DNA from: Chloroflexota bacterium
GTDB taxonomy: Bacteria; Chloroflexota; Anaerolineae; Anaerolineales; Anaerolineaceae
Assembly (NCBI GenBank): GCA_029777225.1
Contig: JAKOSR010000156.1
Location: forward strand, 1-24,806
Reading direction: 5' to 3'
Length of the DNA: 24,806 bases
Shown here piece by piece: positions 9,057 through 15,869 of this stretch. The translations under genes were made by a program, and so were the position numbers. The stretch's first letter is position 1, and each line of letters opens with the position of its first letter. The notes under the pieces were generated by a model, which saw only the letters and a list, made by a program, of their open reading frames with translations, was not told the DNA's origin and searched no databases.

Positions 9057-9097
9057 TTACAAGATGAGGCTGGTCGTTTTGGCCAGCCTCTTTGTAA
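9057..9097. terminator. Hairpin terminator after the SPFH gene
   Basis: A 10-bp stem (9066-9075 with 9081-9090, one G-T pair) closes a 5-nt loop and is followed by TTTG. Outer TTACAA/TTGTAA arms (9057-9062, 9092-9097) extend it. It begins 13 nt after the stop codon. Confidence 0.8.
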
Positions 9098-9140
9098 TTG
9101 TCCATGTTTCAAGCCACTGGCACATGGCCAGGCAGGAATC

Positions 9141-9158
9141 AAGGGCAGAACTGCCCTT
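9141..9158. repeat. Perfect inverted repeat upstream of the tRNA promoter
   Basis: AAGGGCAG-AA-CTGCCCTT is an 8-bp perfect dyad with a 2-bp centre. Its right edge is 15 bp before the -35 box of the tRNA-Leu promoter. It could be a protein-binding operator or a hairpin; it has no T tract, so it is not a standard terminator. Confidence 0.5.
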
Positions 9159-9173
9159 CCAGGCTCTTTTGGA

Positions 9174-9201
9174 TTGACAAATCCAGAGGAACGCGTAAAA
9201 T
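9174..9201 (+). promoter_or_regulatory. Consensus promoter of tRNA-Leu
   Basis: A perfect TTGACA (9174-9179) and TAAAAT (9196-9201) are spaced 16 bp apart. The mature tRNA begins at 9212, so the 5' leader would be only a few nucleotides. Confidence 0.75.
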
Positions 9202-9211
9202 AATAACTCAC

Positions 9212-9296
<85 letters not shown>

Positions 9297-9299
9297 AGG

Positions 9300-9333
9300 C
9301 AACGCGGTCTTCAAAGGACCGCGTTGTTGCTTT
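9300..9333 (+). terminator. Hairpin terminator after tRNA-Leu
   Basis: A 10-bp perfect stem (9300-9309 with 9317-9326) and 7-nt loop lie 3 nt after the tRNA. The following TTGCTTT is a weak T tract. Confidence 0.65.
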
Positions 9334-9337
9334 AATA

Positions 9338-9366
9338 TTCACATTAGGGCGTCCAAATGGTACAAT
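9338..9366 (+). promoter_or_regulatory. Putative promoter of the DivIC/FtsB-like gene
   Basis: TTCACA (9338-9343) and TACAAT (9361-9366) are spaced 17 bp apart. Transcription would start near 9373, leaving a leader of about 14 nt that still holds the GGAGAG Shine-Dalgarno (9378-9383). Confidence 0.5.
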
Positions 9367-9386
9367 AATTGCAGCTTGGAGAGACA

Positions 9387-9788
9387 ATGAAGACCATCCT
9401 GGAAAAAATCAAATCCATCCATTGGGCGGACCGCCGTATTATTATGGTGGCGGTCATCGTGGTTTTGGTGCTCCTGATGATGGATTTCAATAACCGTATG
9501 GTCAACATGCTGCAGCTGGGTCGCCAGGAAAAGCAACTGAACACCCAGGTGGCCGCCTTGCAACAAACCAAGGTTAAGATTGAGGCGCAAATCGCTTACG
9601 CCACGTCTGATGCCGCGGTGGAGCAATGGGCGCGCGAAGAAAACCGCCTGGTGAACGAAGGCGATTACCCCATCATCATCATGGCGCCATCCGGCCAGAT
9701 CCCCACCCCCACCCCAAGGCCCGTAACAGCCAAGGTTATGCTTTCCAATATGCAGATTTGGAAAGAGTTGCTGTTCGGGGGCAACTGA
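9387..9788 (+). CDS. DivIC/FtsB-like septum formation initiator protein
   Basis: ATG 9387 is preferred over the in-frame TTG at 9369 because GGAG lies 5 nt before it. The 133-aa product has a short cytoplasmic N terminus, one membrane segment (~18-32, IIMVAVIVVLVLL) and a coiled-coil (~40-75). It then has VEQWAREENRLVNEGDYP, which resembles the conserved AR...pGE patch of the DivIC/FtsB family. In that family the protein bridges division-complex partners outside the membrane. The Pro-rich tail PTPTPRP and a conserved-looking terminal IWKELLFGG are extra to E. coli FtsB and similar to Chloroflexota homologues by my recollection. The gene is alone, between the tRNA and the MazG operon. The family call is good; the division role is inferred. 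Confidence 0.72.
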   Translation: MKTILEKIKSIHWADRRIIMVAVIVVLVLLMMDFNNRMVNMLQLGRQEKQLNTQVAALQQTKVKIEAQIAYATSDAAVEQWAREENRLVNEGDYPIIIMAPSGQIPTPTPRPVTAKVMLSNMQIWKELLFGGN

Positions 9789-9857
9789 TTTCCGGCAGAT
9801 TTCGGCGCTTTTTCTCCTATTCAACGTTTGATTTCCTGCGCACCTGCTTATCTCAGG

Positions 9858-9863
9858 TATAAT
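9858..9863 (+). promoter_or_regulatory. -10 box (TATAAT) for a leaderless MazG-like mRNA
   Basis: A perfect TATAAT ends 9 nt before the ATG at 9873, so transcription would start at about 9870-9873. There is no Shine-Dalgarno between it and the start codon. No good -35 box was found at the standard distance. Confidence 0.55.
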
Positions 9864-9872
9864 TTTCCAGTT

Positions 9873-10199
9873 ATGGACATTAAAGAACTTACCCAGGCCA
9901 TGCACGACCTCGTCCGCCACCACGGCTGGTACGATTCCGGGTCACCTAAACAGCAGCTCCCGCGCAACCTGGCCATTTCATTGAGCCTGGAGGCTTCGGA
10001 AGTGTTGGAACATTTCCAATGGTCTGAACAGACCTCGGACCCGGACGGCCTCTCTGGTGAGCTGGCTGATGTGGCGCTTTACCTACTGCAGCTGGCTAGC
10101 GTGTGCGATATCGACCTTGAGCAGGCCATTTTGAACAAGATAAAGAGCAACTACACGCGGGTTTGGCCTGAAGACGCCGCGCGAAAGGGCGAAGCATGA
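9873..10199 (+). CDS. MazG-like nucleotide pyrophosphohydrolase (dCTPase/DCTPP1-like)
   Basis: The 108-aa protein carries the all-alpha MazG metal-binding pattern ExxE (Glu40-Glu43, in LEASEVLEHFQW) and ExxD (Glu63-Asp66, in GELADVALYLLQLA). The overall pattern resembles human DCTPP1/RS21-C6 and small bacterial MazG relatives. These hydrolyse (d)NTPs, often dCTP or modified dCTP, to the monophosphate plus pyrophosphate and so clean the nucleotide pool. The start is ATG 9873, where homology begins. The frame also extends upstream to 9828, but that would place the start before a consensus -10 box. The last 4 nt (ATGA) overlap the LOG-like gene, showing translational coupling. The substrate cannot be fixed from sequence. 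Confidence 0.85.
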   Translation: MDIKELTQAMHDLVRHHGWYDSGSPKQQLPRNLAISLSLEASEVLEHFQWSEQTSDPDGLSGELADVALYLLQLASVCDIDLEQAILNKIKSNYTRVWPEDAARKGEA

Positions 10200-10738
10200 T
10201 TATCGCGGTTTTTGGAAGTGCCTACGGGGTGGAAGGCGACCCCCTGTACGAATCAGCCAGGCAGCTTGGCCGGCTGCTCGGTAGCGCGGGTCACACCATC
10301 ATGACCGGTGGCTATTGCGGCACGATGGAAGCCGCCAGCCGCGGCGCCGTTGAAGCGGGCGCTCACACCATCGGCGTCACCTGCGCGGAAATCGAAGCCT
10401 ACCGTCCCACGGGAGCCAATCCCTGGGTTCGGCAGGAAATGCCCACCCAAACCCTGACCCAACGGCTGGACTTGCTCACCAGGCAGGCTGATGCCTGCGT
10501 GGCGCTGCCTGGTGGCATTGGCACCCTGTGCGAAGTGATGCTCTCTCTCAACCTAATGGTGATTGGGGCCGTCAACGCCCGGACCATGATTTTAATTGGC
10601 CCGGCGTGGCGGGCCACTTTTGACGCTTTTTTCAACGCGAACGACGGGTTTGTACCCTCCAGCGCGCGTGAATTGGTACATTTCGCGAACTCACCGGAAG
10701 AGGTCAGCGCGTTATTGAATAAATCATTGGAATTGTGA
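10196..10738 (+). CDS. LOG/TIGR00725-like Rossmann-fold protein
   Basis: The 180-aa protein has a nucleotide-binding N terminus (MIIAVFGSA), a TGGYCGTMEAA motif (37-47) and the family hallmark PGGIGTLCE (105-113). These mark the LOG/lysine-decarboxylase-like (misnamed) superfamily. True LOG enzymes release free cytokinin bases by cleaving nucleoside 5'-monophosphates. Here the usual RK before the PGG motif reads LTQRLDL, so phosphoribohydrolase activity is uncertain and the shorter TIGR00725-type group is more likely. It overlaps the MazG-like gene by 4 nt and ends 7 nt before proS. The position between two nucleotide- or tRNA-related genes suggests a role in removing unwanted nucleotides, which is inference. 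Confidence 0.8.
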   Translation: MIIAVFGSAYGVEGDPLYESARQLGRLLGSAGHTIMTGGYCGTMEAASRGAVEAGAHTIGVTCAEIEAYRPTGANPWVRQEMPTQTLTQRLDLLTRQADACVALPGGIGTLCEVMLSLNLMVIGAVNARTMILIGPAWRATFDAFFNANDGFVPSSARELVHFANSPEEVSALLNKSLEL

Positions 10739-10745
10739 GATAAAC

Positions 10746-12176
10746 ATGGAAGAAAAGAAACTCCCCTCCCGACAGGAAAACTATTCTGAATGGTACAACC
10801 AGCTGGTGCTGCGCTCCGAAATGGCCGACTACGCGCCGGTACGCGGCTGCATGGTCGTGCGTCCATACGGCTGGGCCTTGTGGGAAAACATTCAAAAAGC
10901 GCTGGATAACCGTTTTAAGGCCACCGGCCACGTGAACGCGGCCTTCCCTCTGCTCATCCCCCAATCCTTCATGACCAAGGAGAAGGAACACGTTGAAGGC
11001 TTCGCTCCCGAATTGGCCGTGGTCACGCATGGCGGTGGCGAGAAGCTTGAGGAACCCCTGGTCGTGCGGCCAACCTCCGAGACGATTATCGGCACGATGT
11101 ATGCGAAATGGATTCAGTCTTATCGGGACCTGCCGGTTCTCGTGAATCAATGGGCGAATGTCGTGCGCTGGGAAATGCGCACCAAGCTGTTCCTGCGTAC
11201 CCTGGAATTCTACTGGCAGGAAGGCCACACCGCCCATGCCACCGAGCAGGAGGCGATTGAAGAAACCGAACGTATGCTGGATGTCTATGCCGATTTCGCG
11301 ATTAACGAGGCCGCCGTCCCGGTCATCAAAGGTCGTAAGAGCGAGACCGAAAAATTCGCCGGGGCCAAAGCCACCTATTCCATCGAAGCGATGATGGGGG
11401 ACACCAAGGCCCTGCAATCGGGCACCTCCCACTTCCTTGGTCAAAACTTCGCGCAAGCCTTCGACATCAAGTTCCTGGATGAAAACAACCAGCTCCAGTT
11501 CTGCTGGACGACCTCCTGGGGCATCAGCACCCGCTTCATCGGCGCGATTATCATGACCCATGGCGATGACCAGGGCTTGATTCTGCCCCCCAGGCTGGCC
11601 CCCATACAGGTAGTTGTCGTACCTATTTACCGCAAGGATGAAGAAAAAGCGCTGGTGATGGAAAAGGTCGAAGAGGTCACAAAGGCGCTTTCCGCGTTCC
11701 GCGTCAAGGTGGACGCGCGCGAGGGTCTGACCCCTGGCTTCAAGTTCAACGACTGGGAGCTCAAGGGTGTGCCACTGCGCATCGAAATCGGTCCCAAAGA
11801 CGTTCAAAATGGCACCCTCGCACTTGCCCGCCGCGATATCCCTGGCAGGGACGGCAAATCCTTCGTCCCCATGGCTGGCTGTACGCAGACCGTTGCCGAC
11901 ATGCTGGAGACCATCCAGGCCAGTCTGCTGACAAAAGCGACCAAGTTCCGCGATGACCACATCTTCGAGGTCGAGAGCTACGAACAGCTCAAGGATGTGG
12001 TGAACGACAAAGGTTGGGCGGTTGGCTGGTGGTCGGATGACCGCGAGAACGAAGCCAAGATTAAGGAGGAGACCCGTGCCACGTTGCGCTGCTATGCCCC
12101 CTCCGAAGGTGAAGGTGTGTGCTTCTTCACCGGCCGCAAAACCAATAAAAAGGCCTACTTCGCGCGCGGTTACTAA
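10746..12176 (+). CDS. proS: Prolyl-tRNA synthetase, archaeal/eukaryal type
   Basis: This class IIa synthetase charges tRNA-Pro. At 476 aa it has the short architecture without the bacterial-type editing insertion. Seen are the RSEMADYAPVRGCMVVRP start, the VVRPTSETIIG block (TSE 110-112), RTLEFYWQEGHTAHAT (151-166), and SWGISTRFIGA near the motif 3 region. An anticodon-binding domain follows, and then the C-terminal ProRS domain (CYAPSEGEGVCFFTG) ending in the conserved terminal Tyr. The gene begins 7 nt after the LOG-like stop with a weak GTGAG signal, so translation is probably coupled. It is followed 38 nt later by the HEAT/AlkD-like gene. Confidence 0.95.
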   Translation: MEEKKLPSRQENYSEWYNQLVLRSEMADYAPVRGCMVVRPYGWALWENIQKALDNRFKATGHVNAAFPLLIPQSFMTKEKEHVEGFAPELAVVTHGGGEKLEEPLVVRPTSETIIGTMYAKWIQSYRDLPVLVNQWANVVRWEMRTKLFLRTLEFYWQEGHTAHATEQEAIEETERMLDVYADFAINEAAVPVIKGRKSETEKFAGAKATYSIEAMMGDTKALQSGTSHFLGQNFAQAFDIKFLDENNQLQFCWTTSWGISTRFIGAIIMTHGDDQGLILPPRLAPIQVVVVPIYRKDEEKALVMEKVEEVTKALSAFRVKVDAREGLTPGFKFNDWELKGVPLRIEIGPKDVQNGTLALARRDIPGRDGKSFVPMAGCTQTVADMLETIQASLLTKATKFRDDHIFEVESYEQLKDVVNDKGWAVGWWSDDRENEAKIKEETRATLRCYAPSEGEGVCFFTGRKTNKKAYFARGY

Positions 12177-12214
12177 CCTGGCTGCCTGGCCCCACGGCCG
12201 AACAGGAACTCGTC

Positions 12215-13018
12215 ATGCCGTCCATTGATTTGACCCGTCTCAACCAGCAGGTGGAGGATCTCGCGAGAGTTTTCCCCGACCCGGCCGCGTTTATTAAGGC
12301 TTTCCACGACCTGCTGGGGTTTTATCACCGTTACGCCCACCGCCGGCAAAAAGACGCCATCCCATTCACCTTCCTGCCTGCCTACGACCTGCCCCCACAG
12401 CTGATGCCGCAGCTGGAATTGTACCTGCGGCCCACGGCCACGCGCGACCCATCTACAACGCTCGGCCTGGTGGATGCGCTCTGGCAACAGGACCATTATG
12501 AAGACCGTGAACTGGCCGCCTTCCTGCTTGGCCAGCTTTCCGGCCCCAACGAAAACGCGGTATATGCCAGGTTGGGAGAGTGGATTAAGCAACCGCAGGA
12601 CCGTGCTGTATTGGCAGCCTTGCTCACCAAGGCCGGCCAGGCTTCCCGCGCGGCCAATCCTCAGGGATGGAAACAGTTTTTGTTAAGCTTGTTGGAAAAT
12701 CCGGGTCACCATTCAAAGGCAGCTGGGCTGCTTGGACTGGCGGATTGGGTTCCCTTGGCCAGCTCAGATGATTACCCCGTCATCCTCACCAGGATGAGGC
12801 TCTTCCTGCAGGACCCAGGCGAATTACTGCAGGACCAGTTGGAACGTCTGGTTGCCGGGCTCGCCAAGCGCAACCCAAAAGAGACAGCCTACCTGCTCAA
12901 GGAAGTCCTTTCAGATACCCCTGGCCCCGCCATCGAGCAACGCATCCGCGGTTACCTGCAATATTTCCCGGAATCCAACGCGGAAAGCATCCAGGCCAGC
13001 CTGCGCGCCCACCGTTAA
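12215..13018 (+). CDS. HEAT-like helical protein, possibly AlkD/DNA alkylation repair-like
   Basis: The 267-aa protein is almost entirely predicted helix. Its central segments, such as LVDALWQQDHYEDRELAAFLL, resemble the L-W-x-S-x-x-x-E-x-R-x-L-A helix pairs of AlkD-type HEAT repeats. Several other helix pairs (~115-250) fit a HEAT-like solenoid. AlkD flips or recognises alkylated bases without cutting, but the usual AlkD Asp/Arg/Trp active-site residues could not be placed with confidence, so glycosylase activity is not claimed. It starts at ATG 12215 with AGGA 7 nt before. It is the last gene of the mazG-LOG-proS run and converges on the 13040 lipoprotein with only 21 bp between stops. The fold call is modest, and the function is unknown. 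Confidence 0.5.
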   Translation: MPSIDLTRLNQQVEDLARVFPDPAAFIKAFHDLLGFYHRYAHRRQKDAIPFTFLPAYDLPPQLMPQLELYLRPTATRDPSTTLGLVDALWQQDHYEDRELAAFLLGQLSGPNENAVYARLGEWIKQPQDRAVLAALLTKAGQASRAANPQGWKQFLLSLLENPGHHSKAAGLLGLADWVPLASSDDYPVILTRMRLFLQDPGELLQDQLERLVAGLAKRNPKETAYLLKEVLSDTPGPAIEQRIRGYLQYFPESNAESIQASLRAHR

Positions 13019-13039
13019 CCAACGCAAAAAGGCTGAACC

Positions 13040-13669
13040 TTAAGGAATCGAGCGAACAACGAAATTGTCAAACGAGACCTTGAGCAGGCTGTCGGCGTAC
13101 GTGCCCGCAAACAAGCCCACATCCCCGCTGGTAAGAGCATCATCCTCGGCCCTATCCACGAACTTCCCATTCACATAAAGCTCGAGGAATCCGTCCCCGC
13201 AAACAGCCTTAATGTGGTTGAGTTTCCCACCCGTCTTGATGCGGTCTGAAATTTCAAATTGGGTTCCACTTAGCCGCGCGAACCCTTGTTTGGTGCGTTT
13301 CTCAATCATGTAGCTGCCATCGCTGCTAATCACAAAGGCGTAAAAGCTGATGGGGCTGGAATACTTGCAGACGACGCCATAATTGTTGTCATCCAAGCCG
13401 CGCGTACGGGTCAGGTCCGCCTCCACGCTCACATTTTTAAAATCCTGGTTTGCCAATACCCAATCATCCGTTTGGGCAGTCCTAATTTCAAACTGGTAGG
13501 AGCCTTCCTTGTACCCGCGGGTGATATTCGCGCTGTCCGTTTCCTCCCAACCGGTATCCGGGTTGGAAAAATCATCCCGGTAGAGCTCTTCGCCCTTGGG
13601 CTGGCAGCCAACCAAAGGTAGCGCCAGCGATAGCATGATAAGCAAACACAGCAATTTTCGGGTCATCAT
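13040..13669 (-). CDS. Lipoprotein with LamG/3-keto-disaccharide hydrolase-like fold
   Basis: The 209-aa protein starts at ATG 13669. It has AAAGG 6 nt upstream; a TTG at 13672 and a second ATG at 13666 are alternatives. The signal ends LPLVGC (Cys22), indicating a lipoprotein. The mature part is a single beta-rich domain with LYRDDFSNPDTGWEE, YGVVCKY..FYAFVIS, FLELYVNGKFVDRAED and GDVGLFAG...VSFDNFVV. These are the recurring phrases of concanavalin-like LamG/DUF1080 domains that bind or handle carbohydrates. A catalytic set was not recognised, so a binding or structural role at the surface is as likely. The upstream region is shared with a divergent lipoprotein gene. Confidence 0.75.
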   Translation of the reverse strand: MMTRKLLCLLIMLSLALPLVGCQPKGEELYRDDFSNPDTGWEETDSANITRGYKEGSYQFEIRTAQTDDWVLANQDFKNVSVEADLTRTRGLDDNNYGVVCKYSSPISFYAFVISSDGSYMIEKRTKQGFARLSGTQFEISDRIKTGGKLNHIKAVCGDGFLELYVNGKFVDRAEDDALTSGDVGLFAGTYADSLLKVSFDNFVVRSIP

Positions 13670-13689
13670 CAATTACCTTTCGGAGCACA

Positions 13690-13695
13690 ATTATA
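13690..13695 (-). promoter_or_regulatory. -10 box for the LamG-like lipoprotein gene
   Basis: TATAAT on the minus strand lies 20 nt before ATG 13669. It fits a transcript start near 13683 and the AAAGG Shine-Dalgarno. No good -35 element was seen. Confidence 0.4.
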
Positions 13696-13749
13696 TCCAA
13701 CCAGCTGAGTTTTGCGCTCAGGCTGCGTCGGTATTGCAACGACTTCGCT

Positions 13750-13755
13750 TATAAT
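13750..13755 (+). promoter_or_regulatory. -10 box for the C39-like lipoprotein gene
   Basis: TATAAT lies 22 nt before ATG 13778, giving a leader of about 16 nt. A convincing -35 is absent. This box and the one at 13690-13695 face away from each other in a 108-bp divergent intergenic region. Confidence 0.4.
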
Positions 13756-13777
13756 TGCCGGACTTGGAAATTGTCCA

Positions 13778-14605
13778 ATGAAAGCAAACACCAGCAATCG
13801 TATTCTACAACTTGTTCTCATCCTCGCTTTGGCAACCAGCGCTTGCCAGGTGCGGGCAGGTAATATCCCCGTCAGCCAGGCGCCGATTCCCTCGGAGCCA
13901 CTCGCGCAAACCAGTCCAACCGCTACCTTGGCCGGAATGATGACCGAAACGTCAGATTCCACCCCTGCATACACCCCCACAACAGTGCCCACCCTCACCG
14001 CAATACTCAGTGTACCAGCTTCACCCACCCCAATGCCGACCCCATCCTACCCGGCCTACCACTACATCTCCCCCATCAGCGGGCATTCCCAAACCTACGA
14101 CCTTGGTTGTGAGGCTTCGGCTGCGGTGGATTGGGCCGGTTACTTTGGCATCTCGATTTATGAGTACACCTTCCAGGTTTCCCTGCCCCATTCAGACAAC
14201 CCGGATTATGGGTTTGTCGGGGATGTCAACAGCGTCTGGGGTCAAATTCCACCCTACGCTTACGGCGTGTATGCTGGCCCGGTGGCGGAAGTGCTGCGCG
14301 CATTCGGTCTGCCAGCCACGGCAATGCGCGGGATGACGCTGGATGAGGTCAAACAGAACCTCACCGAAGACAAGCCCATTATTGTCTGGGTGATTGGCAA
14401 CATGGAGTATAGCGAACCGCACACCTACACCGATTCCCAGGGCAGACAAAGCCTGGTCGCGCCTTATGAGCACGTGGTCATCCTGACGGGTTTCAACGAG
14501 GATGGTTTACGCTACATGAATAATGGCCGGTTCTTTGACGTCCCAACGGACGTATTCCTCACCTCATGGGGTGTTTTGGGGAATATGGCCGTCATACACG
14601 ATTGA
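13778..14605 (+). CDS. C39-like (papain-fold) peptidase-type lipoprotein
   Basis: The 275-aa protein begins at the first ATG of the frame (13778), 22 nt after a TATAAT box. The lipobox ATSAC (Cys23) is followed by a Thr/Pro-rich linker (to ~91). The C-terminal domain contains YDLGCEASAAV with likely catalytic Cys111 and PYEHVVILTGF with His232, plus a downstream Asn/Asp (MNNG, 247-250). This is the order expected for the C39_2/YvpB-like papain-fold family. Members are usually secreted or anchored; some are peptidases and many have no known substrate. It is transcribed divergently from the LamG-like lipoprotein. The family assignment is reasonable from motifs, and the substrate is unknown. Confidence 0.75.
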   Translation: MKANTSNRILQLVLILALATSACQVRAGNIPVSQAPIPSEPLAQTSPTATLAGMMTETSDSTPAYTPTTVPTLTAILSVPASPTPMPTPSYPAYHYISPISGHSQTYDLGCEASAAVDWAGYFGISIYEYTFQVSLPHSDNPDYGFVGDVNSVWGQIPPYAYGVYAGPVAEVLRAFGLPATAMRGMTLDEVKQNLTEDKPIIVWVIGNMEYSEPHTYTDSQGRQSLVAPYEHVVILTGFNEDGLRYMNNGRFFDVPTDVFLTSWGVLGNMAVIHD

Positions 14606-14795
14606 TAAAAACCCGACCTGGCTGTTGTCTACTATAGTCCCCATTTTTTGCCAGGCTGCCTCTCGCGTCTTGGCTGCTGAAAACGAAGCGTGACGTAGCC
14701 AGCTCGCTTTCCTGGTCATTCACAGACCCCAAAAAGGCAAAAAACTGCCAGTAAGCTGGATTGGCCCGGGCTCTAATTTCTCCAACCGCTTGACT

Positions 14796-15683
14796 TTAAT
14801 CGGTCCGCGGTTCACCCCAGAAAAACAGCGCCACCGTCCCCGGACCAGTATGGCTGCCAATGGTGGTGCCCACCTGGTTGATCAATACCTTGCCATCCAG
14901 GTTAGGGAAGCGTTCCTCCACCGACGCCGCCACTGCCTCCGCGTCCTGGTTGCAATCAGAATTGGAGATATAGCATTTACCGTTATAGCCCAACCCGCTA
15001 TCGGCGAATTTTTCCATGCGGTCCACGATTTCGCGGATGACCTTGCTTTTCTTGCGCACCTTCGCCCTGGGCACCAGGTGCCCCTGGGCATCCATGTTCA
15101 ACAAGGGACAGATATCCAGCAGCCCGCCAATCATCCCCGCGGACTTAGAGATACGCCCGCCCTTGACGTAATAGGTGAGGTCAGTGGAGAAGAACCAGTG
15201 GTGTAGCCGCAGCTTGTTTGCCTCCAGCCAATCACGCGCGTCCTCCAGGCTCACGCCCTGGTCGCGTAAATCGGCCAAGTTGTCCATCATCAGTCCATAA
15301 CCTGAAGACGCGCCCAGTGAATCCAAGATGACGATTTTTCGCCCAGGAAACTGCTCTGTAGCGATTGCGGCCGCGCTCCTGGCGGAATTAATCGTGCCTG
15401 AAATGCCGGAAGAAAGCGTGACATGCAGGATGTCCTGCCCGCGCGATAGAAAGGTCTTGAAGTATTCCAGGTACTCGGAAATATTAACCTGGGAGGTCTT
15501 GGTTTCAGCCCCAGCACGCATGGCTGCGTAAAAGTCCGAAAAGGACATAGACTGGCCCATATCGTCCGGGTATTCCTTCCCATCCAGGGCGTAGTGGAAA
15601 CACACATAGTGGATGTTTCGCCGCTCAAAATGCTCTTTGGCCAGGTCCGCTGTTGAACAGCAGCTAATGACGTAATTATCCAT
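14796..15683 (-). CDS. DegV family fatty-acid-binding protein
   Basis: The 295-aa protein is close to the usual ~280-290 aa of DegV/FakB proteins. Motifs are the N-terminal STADL (10-14), TKTSQVN (61-67), LSSGISGTINS (90-100) and YYVKGGRISKSAGMIGG (171-187). These line the lipid pocket that holds one fatty acid for presentation to a FakA-type kinase. No fakA-like kinase is present in this window, so a phosphorylation partner is unproven. The start ATG 15683 has AAGGAG 10 nt upstream. The gene is downstream of hppA on the same strand, separated by a hairpin. A possible 35-codon ORF overlaps its start. Confidence 0.9.
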   Translation of the reverse strand: MDNYVISCCSTADLAKEHFERRNIHYVCFHYALDGKEYPDDMGQSMSFSDFYAAMRAGAETKTSQVNISEYLEYFKTFLSRGQDILHVTLSSGISGTINSARSAAAIATEQFPGRKIVILDSLGASSGYGLMMDNLADLRDQGVSLEDARDWLEANKLRLHHWFFSTDLTYYVKGGRISKSAGMIGGLLDICPLLNMDAQGHLVPRAKVRKKSKVIREIVDRMEKFADSGLGYNGKCYISNSDCNQDAEAVAASVEERFPNLDGKVLINQVGTTIGSHTGPGTVALFFWGEPRTD

Positions 15684-15783
15684 GCCTGATTGCTCCTTGT
15701 TTTATAACCAACCACCTGATGTCAACCTGCCACGCTTGGGCTTCGCACGCGTCCATTCCCACTGCTTTCGATATTCCCGGCAT
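15676..15783 (-). CDS. Possible 35-codon leader ORF overlapping degV
   Basis: ATG (15783-15781) is preceded 9 nt upstream by AGGAG. The frame runs 35 codons (MPGISKAVGM...) to a TAA at 15678-15676, inside the degV start, giving an 8-nt overlap with the DegV gene. No family is recognised, and composition alone cannot prove coding. Its good Shine-Dalgarno and position fit a translationally coupled leader peptide or a chance frame. Confidence 0.3.
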   Translation of the reverse strand: MPGISKAVGMDACEAQAWQVDIRWLVIKQGAIRHG

Positions 15784-15803
15784 ATTGGGTTTCTCCTAAC
15801 AGA

Positions 15804-15844
15804 ATGACAGAAGCGACACGATTTTTCGCTGTCGCTTCTGTCAT
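15804..15844 (-). terminator. Perfect 15-bp hairpin between hppA and the DegV gene
   Basis: ATGACAGAAGCGACA (15804-15818) is perfectly complementary to 15830-15844, with an 11-nt loop. It lies 25 nt after the hppA stop on the minus strand. The following bases are TCTGTTAGG, so it lacks a proper T tract. It may act as a terminator, a 3'-end stabiliser or a regulatory structure for degV. Confidence 0.65.
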
Positions 15845-15869
15845 CAAAAGCCCAGCCTGGCCAAAGGGT

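Noticed and set aside
10704..11960. Long minus-strand open frame opposite proS
   Set aside because: It lies wholly opposite well-conserved ProS motifs, has no Shine-Dalgarno-backed start and no recognisable family. It is a typical antisense shadow in GC-rich coding sequence.
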